Assembly: GCA_963921195.1 (NCBI GenBank)
Contig: OY992539.1
Span: 101,006,964 to 101,070,963 of the forward strand
Reading direction: 5' to 3'
DNA length: 64,000 nt
From: Pegoplata infirma
Taxonomy: Eukaryota > Arthropoda > Insecta > Diptera > Anthomyiidae
Shown here: one piece after another, positions 12,096 to 24,300 of the stretch
Position numbering within the stretch: the stretch's first letter is position 1
How the letters are laid out: each line of letters starts with the position of its first letter
Made by a program: the position numbers and the translations under genes
The notes under the pieces: model-generated
Database searches by the model: none
Seen by the model: only the letters and a program-made list of their open reading frames with translations
What the model was told of the DNA's origin: nothing

Positions 12096-12589
12096 CAGTC
12101 GAACTCGGTTATAACGAACTCGGTTATAACGAATTCTCGGTTATAACGAACTAATTCTAAAGTCCCGACGTTTTGGCATCACTTTTCACACAAAATACTT
12201 CTTTTATAACGAACTCGGTTATAACGAATCCTCGGTTAAAACGAACTACTTATTAAGGTCCCACGAATACAATTTCATCGGTATTTACCTTTTTATAACG
12301 AACTGCCATAAATATTTTTTAATGTGCGGCAATCACGTTTATCGAACTCACAAAAGGTTGGACATTTTTGGTTTTAATTATAATTTTGATGAAATTTATT
12401 TATATTTTGAATGTTTTCTTCTTAATAAGTAGTTTATTTACAAAAAAGCATAAAATAAATCAAAAATGGATCTATTTTTTTGGGAATAAAACTAGGTTGA
12501 TAAAAAATATACCCCGCTTATAGCGAACTACGCTTATAACGAACTATTTTTACTGGTCCCTCGGAGTTCGTTATAACCGGGTTTGACTG
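12096..12589. mobile_element. Tigger/pogo-like MITE
   Basis: The ends are CAGTCGAACTCGGTTATAAC and GTTATAACCGGGTTTGACTG, with repeated CGGTTATAACGAACT words. TA target duplications lie at 12094-12095 and 12590-12591. The termini are typical of pogo/Tigger elements. No transposase is present in the 494 bp. A fragment of the same family is at about 50990-51055. Confidence 0.8.
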
Positions 12590-13419
12590 TAATTGAAATA
12601 TTCTGGAAGTGGTACTTTTAGGAAATTCCGTTTCTAATGGGGGTAATAAAGTGTACTTTTGGTACTTTTTTTGTTCCTATATAATAATGACCTTAGAAGA
12701 AAGAGATGGAATTGGAAATGAAATGGAGTAGAACGGAACAAAATGGAATAGAGCAGGGAACAAGATGGAATGATATTTTTTTACTCAAATTTTTCGTGTT
12801 CATCTTTTTCTCCATATTTTTTCCCTCAATATATTTTTTCACTCAAACTTATTTTTTTTTATTCCAATTTCTTTTTTACTGAAATATTTATTTACTCAAA
12901 ATCCAAAATCCCGACATAAAGGCTCGAAAATTGTCAATATATTTTTCCCCCGGAACGAACATGATAACGTACCAGCGAAGTAATTCAAATTTTATTGTTT
13001 AAATTATTCATTGAAATATTTTTTTATGGAAGACTTAAACGTCCACAAGTAAATAAAATAAAGACTACGTAGGGGAATTGTTTTGGAAATCGATAGAGTA
13101 ATCCTGATCCTTCTATTATCCAGTATTCAACACAACCGGTAACGAAGTACCGGGATGGCAAGCTAGTATATTATAACTGTTAAAACAACTGTAAAATAAC
13201 GTCAAAATAATACAAATGCATAACACGTAAAATTCTAACGATAAAAACTGTAAATGTTGATTTAAAATTTTAGAAAAAAAAGTGAAAAATAACTCACACT
13301 TTTACATTCTTACCAACACATGCAAAACAATATATATAGTTTTTTACATTTACAAACAACTGAATAGAAAAATCGAAATTTTAAAAACAACTTAAATACC
13401 AGATTCTAAATTTACAAAT

Positions 13420-13516
13420 ATGGCTTTGCTCAATTGCTTGACAAGATGTACAAATTTCCTTCGTATGGGATTTTTAATACTTACCTTAATAATGGAAAAT
13501 ACACAAGCCAGAATAG
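13420..13516 (+). CDS. First coding exon: signal peptide of an unidentified secreted or membrane protein
   Basis: Translation from the ATG at 13420 gives MALLNCLTRCTNFLRMGFLI, then LTLIMENTQARI. This is a short basic segment, a hydrophobic core (about residues 16-24), and a plausible cleavage site after TQA. The exon stops at 13516 in phase 1, before a strong GTAAGT donor; reading on gives a stop codon soon after. An in-frame TAA at 13393-13395 and no intervening ATG support this start. A signal peptide alone in an exon before a very long intron is common in fly cell-surface genes such as Ig-family receptors, but nothing here identifies the protein. The next exon was not found, so the gene is partial. 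Confidence 0.6.
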
Positions 13517-13636
13517 GTAAGTTTTGTTTTTGTATATTTATTTTTAAATTATTTAAACATTATGAACTAACAATAAGTATTGACTTTAGCTAAATTAGAA
13601 AAATAACAATAAAAAATGAATTAATTTGAGCTTTTA

Positions 13637-13700
13637 CACTCAAAAAAAGAACCTTGTAAAATTACAAAAAAATATTAAAAAAATAATAAATTTAATATTT
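13637..13700. mobile_element. Solo end of a CACTC element
   Basis: CACTCAAAAAAAGAACC followed by TTGTAAAATTAC matches the left end of the element at 25693-26199. The right end is missing, so this is a truncated copy. It lies in the presumed intron. Confidence 0.45.
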
Positions 13701-14532
13701 TTCGTGTCTACCAGCATCGGTGGCCACTAAAAATGCTTTTAGACAGTGGCTGTCATTGGGGACATTTCAAAAAATTGTATGAAGATGTCAGCAATTTTAT
13801 AAGGGGATGGTCAGCAGTATGTCAGGGGTGATATATTTTTTTTTTGCCGACTGGGTATGAATGAATGGACAAGTACTAGAGGAACGCGGTTTCAGATAAA
13901 TTAGATTGTTCGTCTCAATTAAAATACCGTTTATAATGACAATATTAAATTTTCTTTAATTTAAAACTCTTAAATTTTTATATCTACACTGAAAAAAATA
14001 GCTTCGTGAAATTAATGAAAATTGACTTAACTTTAATGAAAAATGACTCACGTTTTCAACCGAAGACAGGTTTCACTTGATTAATGAAACTGGTGTCATT
14101 AAAGTTCCTTTCAATGAAAACTTGCATATAAATAATGAAAATATTCGTAGAACTTGTTCGAAACGTTTTATGAAGTTTTTCATAAAATGTATGAAAATAT
14201 CCATTGATTAAATGTGGAATAGTAGTTGGTAATGAGCGTATGATAATTGCTTTTTACAAGTAACTAGTTGCTAACTTTATTAAGGTTTTGATATGGGAAT
14301 TACGATAAATTCATGTTGGTTAAAGTTATCAAAATTTCCATAGAAAGCCCCTAATCAAGTTAGGAACAAGTTACCTAAAAACAGCACGTATCATACACCC
14401 ATAAGTGAAAATTTGCATTAATAACAATTTTGGTAAGTCACATGTAACCATCACTGTAACCGTCACTGAAATTTTATTCAGGGGCATGTCACAGACTCAA
14501 TTCCGATCGGATTTGAAAAAAAGTTTTTACTA

Positions 14533-15209
14533 CACTCAAAATAAATTCTCTGTCCAATCAGCAGAAAAATCTGCTGAAAATACACCCATTTTGAGCCATA
14601 TGAGAAATCTGCTGATTTTAGCAGACACGGTTTGCTAAATATCTGTCATAAGAGGTGAATAAATATAACAAGAAAAAAAAAACATACGCCGCCAGCGAGC
14701 ATCGAACTCGCCACCTTCCGATTTGAAAGTACACATCTTAACCACTACGCCACGGAAGCTTATACTTTTATCTGGCGTTTTAGCTATTAAACATGTGTGT
14801 TGTTCGACAGCAGAGAAATCTGATTTTAGCAGAAATATCTGCTGATTTTAGCAGAAAAATCTGCTGATTTTAGCAGAACAATCTGCTGAAATCAGCAGAT
14901 TATTCTGCTGATCTGCTGATTTCAGCAAAGCAATCTGCTGATTTCAGCAGAGCAATCTGCTGATTTCAGCAGATTTCTGCTGACAATCTGTTCTGCTTTT
15001 TTTTTTATATAAAAAAATTTCTTGAAAAAATTATGAAATTCAGCAAACAAAATCAGTAATAACATAGTAAAATGTCTGTTATTTTCTTAAATTGAATGAC
15101 AGAGATTTTAGTAAAAATATCCTTCTCAGCAGAACAATCTGCTAATAGATTGCTAATTCAAATTGAAAGTCGTTTTACAGATTTTTTGACAGAGTTTTTC
15201 TTTTGAGTG
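14533..15209. mobile_element. CACTC-ended element with ATCTGCTGA words
   Basis: It begins CACTCAAAATAAATTCTC and ends TTTTTCTTTTGAGTG, with TA at 14531-14532 and 15210-15211. The interior iterates CAGCAGATT and AATCTGCTG words about twenty times. A tRNA-like segment lies at 14685-14759 inside it. No protein is encoded. Confidence 0.75.
14685..14759 (-). ncRNA. tRNA-like Pol III unit inside a MITE
   Basis: On the minus strand, TGGCGTAGTGG fits an A box. GCGAG-TTCGATG-CTCGC forms a perfect T arm with a B-box-like core. A T-run (plus-strand A-run at 14672-14682) follows the 3' side, as for Pol III termination. The anticodon arm is weak and no isotype can be assigned. It is probably a tRNA-derived sequence, not a working tRNA. 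Confidence 0.5.
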
Positions 15210-16077
15210 TAGTAAAACGCAAAACAATTTTTTTTTCGGAATGAAATCACTTTCAAAAATCAAAGTGTAATCGAATTGCTAAAAGTGGTTTCATTCCGAA
15301 AAAAATATTTGCTTTGCGTTTTACGAGTGAACCACTTATTCCACTTCCGAACGGAATTGAGTCTGTGACATGACCCTTAATTGCACACTTTTTATGGTTT
15401 TCACCTAGTTTTTACACACAACAAAATTTTACTCCAAACTTAAATTGGTCTGAATTGCCATATAAGGTAAACTATAAAAGACAAAAACGCGATGACTTTA
15501 AAAACACATGCTGCCAAAACGTAGCAACAACGAAGCAATGGAACAACACAAATTACCCTACATTTCATCATAAAATTTTAATGACTTAAAAAACTATTTT
15601 TCTGTTGCAAATTATATTATATTTTATAAGAAAAAGTCAAAAGAAACACTTTTACGTAACTTTTCACTTGTAATTTCAATTATGTAGATATAACCAGCAT
15701 AACACACACACAAGTTTCAATAACAAAGCAAAAAAATATAAAATTATTTTATTTTATTAGAAAAAAGTTAACACACATGTAAAAATTACAATTAGACTAA
15801 ACACGCGTGGTGTAATAAAACGTCGTATGTTTTTGTTCTGGTATCTTTCCCTTATTCGCAACGCAGAGTTGTATTTAGTTCTAAAAAATCTTATGATATT
15901 TTTTAATGAAATTATGAAATCCAATGAAACAAGTTTCATAAAATTTGTTCATAACATGAATGAAATTTCAATCAGCTTATGAATTCCTTCATTTAAGTAA
16001 TGAAAACAAAATAATGAATCCGCTTCATTAATATCAGGAAGGTTATTTTTTTTCAGTGTAGTTGATGAAGAATTATC

Positions 16078-16297
16078 CAGGAGGCTAATCACGTAAAACG
16101 ATAGACGATGCATAAACGACATCAAAATACATATCGTTTTGAAAGGAAATTTGAAAATATTTCTTTATTAAATTATTAAAGAGTATTGTCTAATCCAGAA
16201 ACATTAATAAAATTGGAAATATTTGAAATAGTTTAGAACAAACAAGGCTCCAAAAATCGACGATAGTTAACTATCGTTTTACGTGATCACAGTCCTG
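16078..16297. mobile_element. Short MITE, ATCACGTAAAACGATAG ends
   Basis: CAGGAGGCTAATCACG, then TAAAACGATAG, is mirrored by CTATCGTTTTACGTGATCAC, then AGTCCTG. The 220-bp size and CAGG ends suggest a hAT MITE. I could not find an 8-bp duplication. Confidence 0.5.
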
Positions 16298-16440
16298 TTC
16301 TGAAGATGAGGAACCACTCAATCTTTGGAAGATAAATTGAATTCTGCTTTTTAAAAGACATAAGCGGAAGCTAAACCAAAATGGTAATTTAAACTGAATT
16401 CGATTCTAATAAAAAACTATTTAAAAATAAAGCTGTTCCA

Positions 16441-16550
16441 CCGGAATAAAATTTTTACTGATAACCGAAAATAACCGAAACCGTTCGGTTATTCAATTTT
16501 TGAAAACCGAAACCGCGGTTACTAAATTTATCGGTTATTCAGAAACTCTA
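16441..16550. repeat. AACCGAAA-word repeat remnant
   Basis: Repeated AACCGAAA and CGGTTATTC words end in CAGAAACTCTA, resembling the TAGAGTTT ends of the element at 53666. It looks like the truncated right part of a word-iterating hAT MITE. Confidence 0.35.
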
Positions 16551-16574
16551 ATTACTAGTAATGAGTATAGTAAT

Positions 16575-18475
16575 CAGGCGCGGATCCAGGGGGGGAGGAG
16601 AATGGGATTTCTCCCCCCCCCCAAAACAATTTAAAAAAAGAAAAAAGAAAGGAAAAAAAGCGAAAAAAAAGAAAAAAAAGAAAAAAAAGAAGGGGAAAGG
16701 AAAAAAGGAAGGGAAAGGAAGGGAAAGGAACAAAGTTACAAAGAAAATGACCAGGATGTAAAAAACTCCTCAGGAGAGGTATGTTTGTGTGTATATGATT
16801 TACGTCATCACTCATAGCCTCTATCCTAAGAAAAAGTATTATCTCAAATATTTGTTTAAGAAAAATTTCTCCGAATTCTATACTTTATAATATAAAATTT
16901 AAGAATCGAAAATATATTTCTCCATAGAAAATTTCAGATTCTGAGAGGGTTTTTTAAGAAATTTTGTCCGATTCTGTGAATTTTTTTTGCAGATTTTTTT
17001 TGGCAGGTTCTGAAACATTTTTCCCAAGAAAAAATGCTTTGTTACTGAGGGATTTTTTCTATAGAAAAGTTATTAAACATTTTTCCTAAAGTTTGAGGTA
17101 ATTTTTTAATCAAAAAATTCTTTCATTCAGAGTCAAATAAGTATCAATTTTTTTTTTTATATAAAGCAAGATTGGTAATCTATACCCACCCAGAATAACG
17201 GTATTTGACTATTGTACCGCTACTAATAAAGATATGAACATTTTTAAAAGCGATTATGAAAGTCGATGAAATTTCTAGTATTTTTGATGTGCTACTTCGT
17301 TTTTGTACCGGTTGCTTTTCGAAATATAGGCCAATACCTTTATAATACCGTTTGCAACTGAGCATTTTTTCTTAGGAAAAATGTTTCAGAATCTGCCCAA
17401 AAAAAATCTTCAAAAAAAATTCACAGAATCGGACAAAATTTCTTCAAAAAACCCTCTCAGAATCTGAGTTTTTCTATGGAGAAATATATTTTCGATTCTT
17501 AAATTTTTGTATGGATCTTTTAGAATCTGCGAATTTTAATATGTAAATTTTTCTCTTGTCCAATAATAGTTTTTCTATATGATAAATGTTTCAGAATCTA
17601 AGAAGTTGCTTTAGAAAACATTAGATGGCATAAAAACGTAAAAATTTTTCTATTGAACAAATTATACAGCATTTAAGATTTTGTTTTGAGAAAAGTGTAT
17701 CAATTTTTTTTTTTTTAAATGTTTTAGAAACTGATTCTTTTGTAGTATCTGACAATTTTCTCTTACGAAATATGTTTCAGGATCTGAGAATTTTTGTATA
17801 GGAAAAATTTGTTAGAATCTGAGAATTACTTTAAACGAGAATTATTTCAGAGATTTTTTAAAAAAAAAGTTTTTATCAGAACTTGAAAAAAAAAATATAT
17901 AGGAAAATTCTCTCAGAATCTCAGATTATTTTTATAAAATAAAGTTTAAACATCTGAGACATTTTCTATAAAAAAAACTTCGATCTGAGAATTTTTATAT
18001 CAATGGGTTTTAAAATCTGAACATTTTTATATCTTAAAAATTGATTATTTTTCTACATGAAAAATATTTTAGAATCCTAGAATTTTTCTGTACTAAAATT
18101 GTTTCAACATCTGAGAAATTTTGTGAAAGAAACATGCATAAAAATCTCATACTTATTATATCAATATTTTTCTATTCAAACCTACATGTAACAAATTTCA
18201 AAAATTTTGGATTTTATTTGTCAATTTTATAATCGTCTCGGTCTTAAAATTTGCAAATAAAATTTAAAAATTTTTAACGTTTTTTTTTGGTGGTGTGTAT
18301 AGAAAAATATTGAAGTTATGACTGTTCAATCATAAAAATTGGTTTATGGCAGACATAGTCATAACTGTGAATTGGCCCGTTTACATGACTATCAATGGCC
18401 TTATTTATAAGTAAATCATAAAAAAAAATTTGAGCAAAAAAACTTCCCCAAATCCAAAAGCTGGATCCATGCCTG
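16575..18475. mobile_element. hAT-like element, CAGGCGCGGATCCAG ends
   Basis: The left end CAGGCGCGGATCCAGG pairs with the right end CTGGATCCATGCCTG. The flanking 8-mers match at only 5 of 8 positions. Near the left end is a long purine tract. The body is a loose sea of AATCTGAGAATTTTTCTATAG-like words, degenerate relatives of the 35-bp satellite at 19195-21990. No transposase. Confidence 0.5.
16623..16735 (+). repeat. Polypurine tract
   Basis: More than 100 bases are almost purely A and G on the plus strand, preceded by a C-run at 16612-16622. The lysine-rich and phenylalanine-rich frames here are artefacts of composition. Confidence 0.9.
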
Positions 18476-19194
18476 ATTTAAATACAATAGCATTTTTTTA
18501 TTGAAAAATACTTTATTTTTTGGTTTCCAATTTGTAACTCAATATTGAAAATATTAACAAAAATTCATACAACATTGAAGTTGGAGCACTCACAGCAAAA
18601 TACGGTTGGGACAACCGTACAAGGTTCCAACCTCAAGTTGAGGTTGAGGCAACCGGAAAATTACGGTTGAGGCAACCGACAAATGCCGGTTGCAACAACC
18701 TCAAATAACGACATTTGCCGGTTGTGGCAACCGCATTGCCAGTTGCTCCAACCAGAGCTGTGTTTAATATATTTTCGATATAATGCCAAAATAAAATATG
18801 AAATCTCAATTATAAAACACACTTTTTTTAGTTTTTTGTCTTTTTTATTGTTTAAAGAAAAATATAGTTATATAAATGATTAAATACTTAAAATAATAAA
18901 CTAAATGTTACATTTTTATGTGGTTTTAACTCGTTTGCTAAAAATCTTATACAAAGAATTCTTCTTCTCAGAATCTGAGACTTTTTCTGAAGGAAAAATA
19001 TCTCAAAATCTGAGACTTTTTCTTTAGTAGAAATGTCTCAAAATCTCAGATTTTCTATACAAAAATATTTCACGATCTGAGAAAAACAACTTTGAATCTG
19101 AGGATTTTCCTTTGGGAAAAATCCGAATCTTTTTCTATAATAAAAATGTCCCTGAAAAAGTCACAGATTTTTTTATAAAAAAAGTTTCAGATTC

Positions 19195-21990
19195 TGAGAC
19201 AGTTTTTCTCAGATTCTGAGACAGTTTTTTAATAAAAAAAGTCTCAGATTCTGAGACAGTCTCAGAGAGTCTCAGAGAAAAAGTCTCAGATTCGGAGACA
19301 GTTTTTCTATAGAAAATGTCTCAGATTCTGAGACAGTTTTTCTATAGAAAAAGTCTCAGATTCGGAGACAGTTTTTCTATAGAAAATGTCTCAGATTCTG
19401 AGACAGTTTTTCTATAGAAAAAGTCTCAGATTCTGAGACAATTTTTCTATAGAAAAAGTCTCAGATTCTGAGACAAGTTTTCTATAGAAAAAGTCTCAGA
19501 TTCTGAGACAATTTTTCTATAGAAAATGTCTCAGATTCTGAGACAATTTTTCTATAGAAAAAGTCTCAGATTCTGAGACAATTTTTCTATAGAAAAAGTC
19601 TCAGATTCTGAGACAATTTTTCTATAGAAAAAGTCTCAGATTCTGAGACAATTTTTCTATAGAAAAAGTCTCAGATTCTGAGACAATTTTTCTATAGAAA
19701 AAGTCTCAGATTCTGAGACAATTTTTCTATAGAAAAAGTCTCAGATTCTGAGACAATTTTTCTATAGAAAAAGTCTCAGATTCTGAGACAATTTTTCTAT
19801 AGAAAAAGTCTCAGATTCTGAGACAATTTTTCTATAGAAAAAGTCTCAGATTCTGAGACAATTTTTCTATAGAAAAAGTCTCAGATTCTGAGACAATTTT
19901 TCTATAGAAAAAGTCTCAGATTCTGAGACAATTTTTCTATAGAAAAAGTCTCAGATTCTGAGACAATTTTTCTATAGAAAAAGTCTCAGATTCTGAGACA
20001 ATTTTTCTATAGAAAAAGTCTCAGATTCTGAGACAATTTTTCTATAGAAAAAGTCTCAGATTCTGAGACAATTTTTCTATAGAAAAAGTCTCAGATTCTG
20101 AGACAATTTTTCTATAGAAAAAGTCTCAGATTCTGAGACAATTTTTCTATAGAAAAAGTCTCAGATTCTGAGACAATTTTTCTATAGAAAAAGTCTCAGA
20201 TTCTGAGACAATTTTTCTATAGAAAAAGTCTCAGATTCTGAGACAATTTTTCTATAGAAAAAGTCTCAGATTCTGAGACAATTTTTCTATAGAAAAAGTC
20301 TCAGATTCTGAGACAATTTTTCTATAGAAAAAGTCTCAGATTCTGAGACAATTTTTCTATAGAAAAAGTCTCAGATTCTGAGACAATTTTTCTATAGAAA
20401 AAGTCTCAGATTCTGAGACAATTTTTCTATAGAAAAAGTCTCAGATTCTGAGACAATTTTTCTATAGAAAAAGTCTCAGATTCTGAGACAATTTTTCTAT
20501 AGAAAAAGTCTCAGATTCTGAGACAATTTTTCTATAGAAAAAGTCTCAGATTCTGAGACAATTTTTCTATAGAAAAAGTCTCAGATTCTGAGACAATTTT
20601 TCTATAGAAAAAGTCTCAGATTCTGAGACAATTTTTCTATAGAAAAAGTCTCAGATTCTGAGACAATTTTTCTATAGAAAAAGTCTCAGATTCTGAGACA
20701 ATTTTTCTATAGAAAAAGTCTCAGATTCTGAGACAATTTTTCTATAGAAAAAGTCTCAGATTCTGAGACAATTTTTCTATAGAAAAAGTCTCAGATTCTG
20801 AGACAATTTTTCTATAGAAAAAGTCTCAGATTCTGAGACAATTTTTCTATAGAAAAAGTCTCAGATTCTGAGACAATTTTTCTATAGAAAAAGTCTCAGA
20901 TTCTGAGACAATTTTTCTATAGAAAAAGTCTCAGATTCTGAGACAATTTTTCTATAGAAAAAGTCTCAGATTCTGAGACAATTTTTCTATAGAAAAAGTC
21001 TCAGATTCTGAGACAATTTTTCTATAGAAAAAGTCTCAGATTCTGAGACAATTTTTCTATAGAAAAAGTCTCAGATTCTGAGACAATTTTTCTATAGAAA
21101 AAGTCTCAGATTCTGAGACAATTTTTCTATAGAAAAAGTCTCAGATTCTGAGACAATTTTTCTATAGAAAAAGTCTCAGATTCTGAGACAATTTTTCTAT
21201 AGAAAAAGTCTCAGATTCTGAGACAATTTTTCTATAGAAAAGTCTCAGATTCTGAGACAATTTTTCTATAGAAAAAGTCTCAGATTCTGAGACAATTTTT
21301 CTATAGAAAAAGTCTCAGATTCTGAGACAATTTTTCTATAGAAAAAGTCTCAGATTCTGAGACAATTTTTCTATAGAAAAAGTCTCAGATTCTGAGACAA
21401 TTTTTCTGTAGAAAAAGTCTCAGATTCTGAGACAATTTTTCTATAGAAAAAGTCTCAGATTCTGAGACAATTTTTCTATAGAAAAAGTCTCAGATTCTGA
21501 GACAATTTTTCTATAGAAAAAGTCTCAGATTCCGAGACAATTTTTCTATAGAAAAAGTCTCAGATTCTGAGACAATTCTTCTATAGAAAAAGTCTCAGAT
21601 TCTGCAACAATTTTTCTATAGAAAAAGTCTCAGATTCTGAGACAATTTTTCTATAGAAAAAGTCTCAGATTCTGAGACAATTTTTCTATAGAAAAAGTCT
21701 CAGATTCTGAGACAATTTTTCTATAGAAAAAGTCTCAGATTCTGAGACAATTTTTCTATAGAAAAAGTCTCAGATTCTGAGACAATTTTTCTATAGAAAA
21801 AGCCTCAGATTCTGAGACAATTTTTCTATAGAAAAAGTCTTAGATTCTGAGACAATTTTTCTATAGAAAAGTCTCAGATTCTGAGACAGTTTTTCTATAG
21901 AAAAAGTCTGATTCTGAGACAGTTTTTCTATAGAAAAAGTCACAGGTTCTGAGACATATTTTCTATAGGAAAAGTCACAGATTCTGAGAC
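19195..21990 (+). repeat. 35-bp double-palindrome satellite, about 78 units
   Basis: Each unit joins GTCTCAGATTCTGAGAC (8-bp inverted arms around one T) to TTTTTCTATAGAAAAA (a perfect 16-bp palindrome), with AA as the spacer. The centre is almost invariant; both edges are degenerate (18960-19195 and 21880-22000). The same unit with a C-ATTTTTTC variant forms the block at 31260-31990. Confidence 0.95.
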
Positions 21991-22356
21991 AGAATCTGCG
22001 GGTTTTTGTCTTTAGATAAAGTCTCAGAAGCTAAGACATTTTGTCTATAGAATAATGGCTTTATTTTTCCTTTAGAGACGTCTTAATGGTTTGTATTCCA
22101 AGGTTCTCAGATCATGGAATTTTCGTATATAATGTATCAATTACCACCTTTTTCTGAAGCGCCGCAGTGCTTGTATATAATCTTGAATGATGTTACATTT
22201 TTCTGACTCTTCGTCCATTGACTTCAATACCTTTCATACCTTCTCGTCAGACAGGGAAAATTTAGCCGTTTGTAAGCAGCCTTTTACAAATGTTTTTGAT
22301 AATTTCTATAAATTTAACGAAAAAAAATATTTATTAAATATTTTTTTCATTTAAGG

Positions 22357-22527
22357 GTCGAACCTGAATCAAATTGCGTCGCGCAAGACGTAAAAAAAAA
22401 CAAAAACAAACACATCAAATTTTAAATTTTTACGTCCGTTTGATTTAGGTACGTCACATTTAAATATTAGAAACGAAAAATTATTGGGCGTTACGCCTTA
22501 CGCGACGCAATTTGATTCAGGTTGGAC
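22357..22527. mobile_element. 171-bp MITE, AATCAAATTGCGTCGCG arms
   Basis: GTCGAACCTGAATCAAATTG is mirrored by CAATTTGATTCAGGTTGGAC, with inner GCGTCGCGCAAGACGTAA and TTACGCCTTACGCGACGC. No clear target duplication is seen. Confidence 0.65.
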
Positions 22528-23728
22528 GCTAATAAAAGCAAACTTACGGTTTTAATAGTATTTTCCTTTTAATTTCTATATTTCACCATTGTGTTTTGTA
22601 GTAAAGAATTTTCATTTAAAAATATTTTTATTTTTCTGACATTCAAAAAGTTTGTTATTTTTTATTATCAGTTGAAGGAACCGAAAATTTACGGTTGCTA
22701 CAACCGATAATTTGAAGTTGTAGCAACTGGCACACAAATATTTAAAAAAAAGTTTTAACAACCTCAACTTACGGTTGCTGCAACCGCTTACGGTTATCAC
22801 AACCGTAAGACGGTTGAGACAACCGCAACTCGGTAGCAGCAACCGTAAACGAGGTTACGACGGTTGTGGCAACCTCATTCCAACCGAGTTTTCATGTGAG
22901 TGAGGGTATAAAAATAAAACAAAATCTAACTTTCCGAGATGAAGCCAAAAGCAAATGAAAATTAACAATTTTCATAACAAAAACCCGGTATGAATTTCGC
23001 TGCAATTTTTCCTGTACTTACTTACTGAATGGCAGAAAGAATTATTAAAAAATATACCATTGTGACACGTTGCGCATGATTATTATTTAAGGCAATTTCA
23101 AAACTAAGTTAACGCTTCTTAGGCTGGGTTTTTTGAATCTAAGTTAATCTAGATTTACATAGTTAATCTGAAAACTGATTTTTGCTCACACCCCTCTTCA
23201 AACAAGTTAAGGTTGTGTTAAAATAGTGACAAAATCGGCAACTGACATTTCACCCATCTTTATTTTCAACTTTAAAAATCGTTAGCACGAACATCCAACC
23301 TGATCCTGTTTGCGAATGATTGCTAAAATATTGCACTGTTCAACAAAAATTTCCCAGTAAAATAGCCGACTCATTCTTATAAATTTTTCTCTCCTGAATC
23401 CAAATCTGCCATCCATTTTTTGCTAGCACGTACCGTTTATGAGATATTTGATATTAAAAAGTTAAAAAAAATAATAATTTCGACCTTTTGTGGGTCCCAT
23501 GTTATGCTACTTCCAACAAATAGGACATGATTTTGTATAAATTAGACCTCCTTATTCCAAAACTGCAATTCAAATTTGTCTAGCATGTTCCGTTTTTGAG
23601 ATATTCGCGTTCAAGATTAAATCGTAGAAAAAATTTCAAACGCGAATATCTCGAAAACGGAACATGCTAGAAAAATTTGGATTGCAGTTTTGGAATCAGG
23701 AGGTGATTCTATATGAAATCAAGTCCTA

Positions 23729-24300
23729 CACTCTAATTAAAATTATTTCAGTTACCAACTATAAATTGGGTAAATTTACACTCAAAGAATTATGTAGGTA
23801 AATTCCAGTGAATGTTCACTTAAAACAAATGAAATTTTATTTAAAAACAATTCCACTGTTTTTTTTCATTTAAAATGAAAACACATTACAGTCAATTTTA
23901 AATGTTAATTTAATGACTAACCAAAACATTAAAAAACTAGTGAATATTCACTTATTTTGTATTGAAAAACAGTAAAACTATAGAAGAAATTTTTTACTGC
24001 CGAAATTAAATGTAACAGAAAATTCGTTTTTAATACAGTAAATTATTTTTTTTAAACTACAGAAACAGTAAAAAAATTAAATCCTTTATAAAATAAGTGA
24101 TTTTTCTTTTAAAATGACTTTACTGATTACTTTTTAAAATAACCTACAAACAGTTAATGACATAATTTTCTTATTGTACACATATTGCGTATTTCTACTT
24201 AAAATTATTAGAAATTTACCCAACTTATTGTAGTATATTATTTGAATTTGTTGAAATTTACCCAATTGATAGTAATACTATACTAATTTTTTTTAGAGTG
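23729..24300. mobile_element. CACTCTAA-ended element with GGGTAAATTT words
   Basis: The ends are CACTCTAATTAAAATTA and CTAATTTTTTTTAGAGTG, with TA at 23727-23728 and 24301-24302. The edges iterate TTGGGTAAATTT and AAATTTACCCAA. It contains a second CACTC element at 23779-24176. It occupies the loop of the foldback at 23121-25250. Confidence 0.65.
23779..24176. mobile_element. CACTC-ended element, uninterrupted reference copy
   Basis: It begins CACTCAAAGAATTATGTAGG and ends GACATAATTTTCTTATTG, flanked by TA. It is the intact relative of 4976-7814, sharing AGTGAATGTTCACTT and AGTGAATATTCACTT words and the AAAACAGTAAAACTATAG block. It shows which part of that larger copy is later insertion. Confidence 0.7.

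Larger units (their letters stand above)
9226..13166 (+). mobile_element. Nonautonomous Helitron carrying satellite arrays
   Basis: It starts with TCTATATATATAAAAG after an A (9225) and ends with CTAG before a T (13167), as expected for Helitron insertion at an A^T site without duplication. Nine bases before CTAG lies a perfect 6-bp stem hairpin, CCGGTA-acgaag-TACCGG (13136-13153). Inside are a GACT microsatellite, six 146-bp repeats, the 16-bp satellite and a Tigger-like MITE. No Rep/helicase is encoded. Confidence 0.7.
8119..13419 (+). other. Candidate 5' leader exon split by a Helitron
   Basis: A good acceptor (pyrimidine tract, then TGTTGCAG at 8111-8118) precedes about 1.1 kb of A-rich DNA with CAACAACA-type runs and no repeat signature. 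The Helitron at 9226-13166 interrupts it. The same character resumes at 13167 and runs to the start codon at 13420. This is typical of a fly untranslated leader, but it could be plain upstream DNA. The promoter is not located. Confidence 0.3.
14480..15378. mobile_element. Foldback MITE, GTCACAGACTCAATTCC ends
   Basis: The inverted ends are AGGGGCATGTCACAGACTC and GAGTCTGTGACATGACCCT. The subterminal AATTCCGATCGG pairs with CCGAACGGAATT. The right side adds a second inverted pair (TTCGGAATGAAAT at 15236 and ATTTCATTCCGAA-like at 15288). It is interrupted by the CACTC element at 14533-15209. The target duplication is unclear because the flank is part of the palindrome. Confidence 0.55.
13987..16058. 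mobile_element. CACTG-ended element with TTTCATTAATGAAA words
   Basis: The ends are CACTGAAAAAAATAGC and TTATTTTTTTTCAGTG, with TA at 13985-13986 and 16059-16060. The original interior iterates ATTAATGAAA/TTTCATTAAT words, seen at both edges (14005-14130 and 15900-16040). A foldback MITE (14480-15378) sits in its middle. No coding sequence. Confidence 0.65.
18587..22902. mobile_element. CACTC-ended element with GGTTG/CAACC words, hosting a satellite
   Basis: It begins CACTCACAGCAAAATACGG and ends GAGTTTTCATGTGAGTG, flanked by AG (18585-18586 and 22903-22904). Both edges (18600-18750 and 22675-22890) iterate CGGTTGxGxCAACCG-type words. Between them are the 35-bp satellite (19195-21990) and a 171-bp MITE. 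No protein is encoded. Confidence 0.65.

Noticed and set aside
19195..21990. CRISPR-like regular repeats
   Set aside because: The units are contiguous 35-bp copies with no variable spacers, in a eukaryotic context, so this is a satellite.
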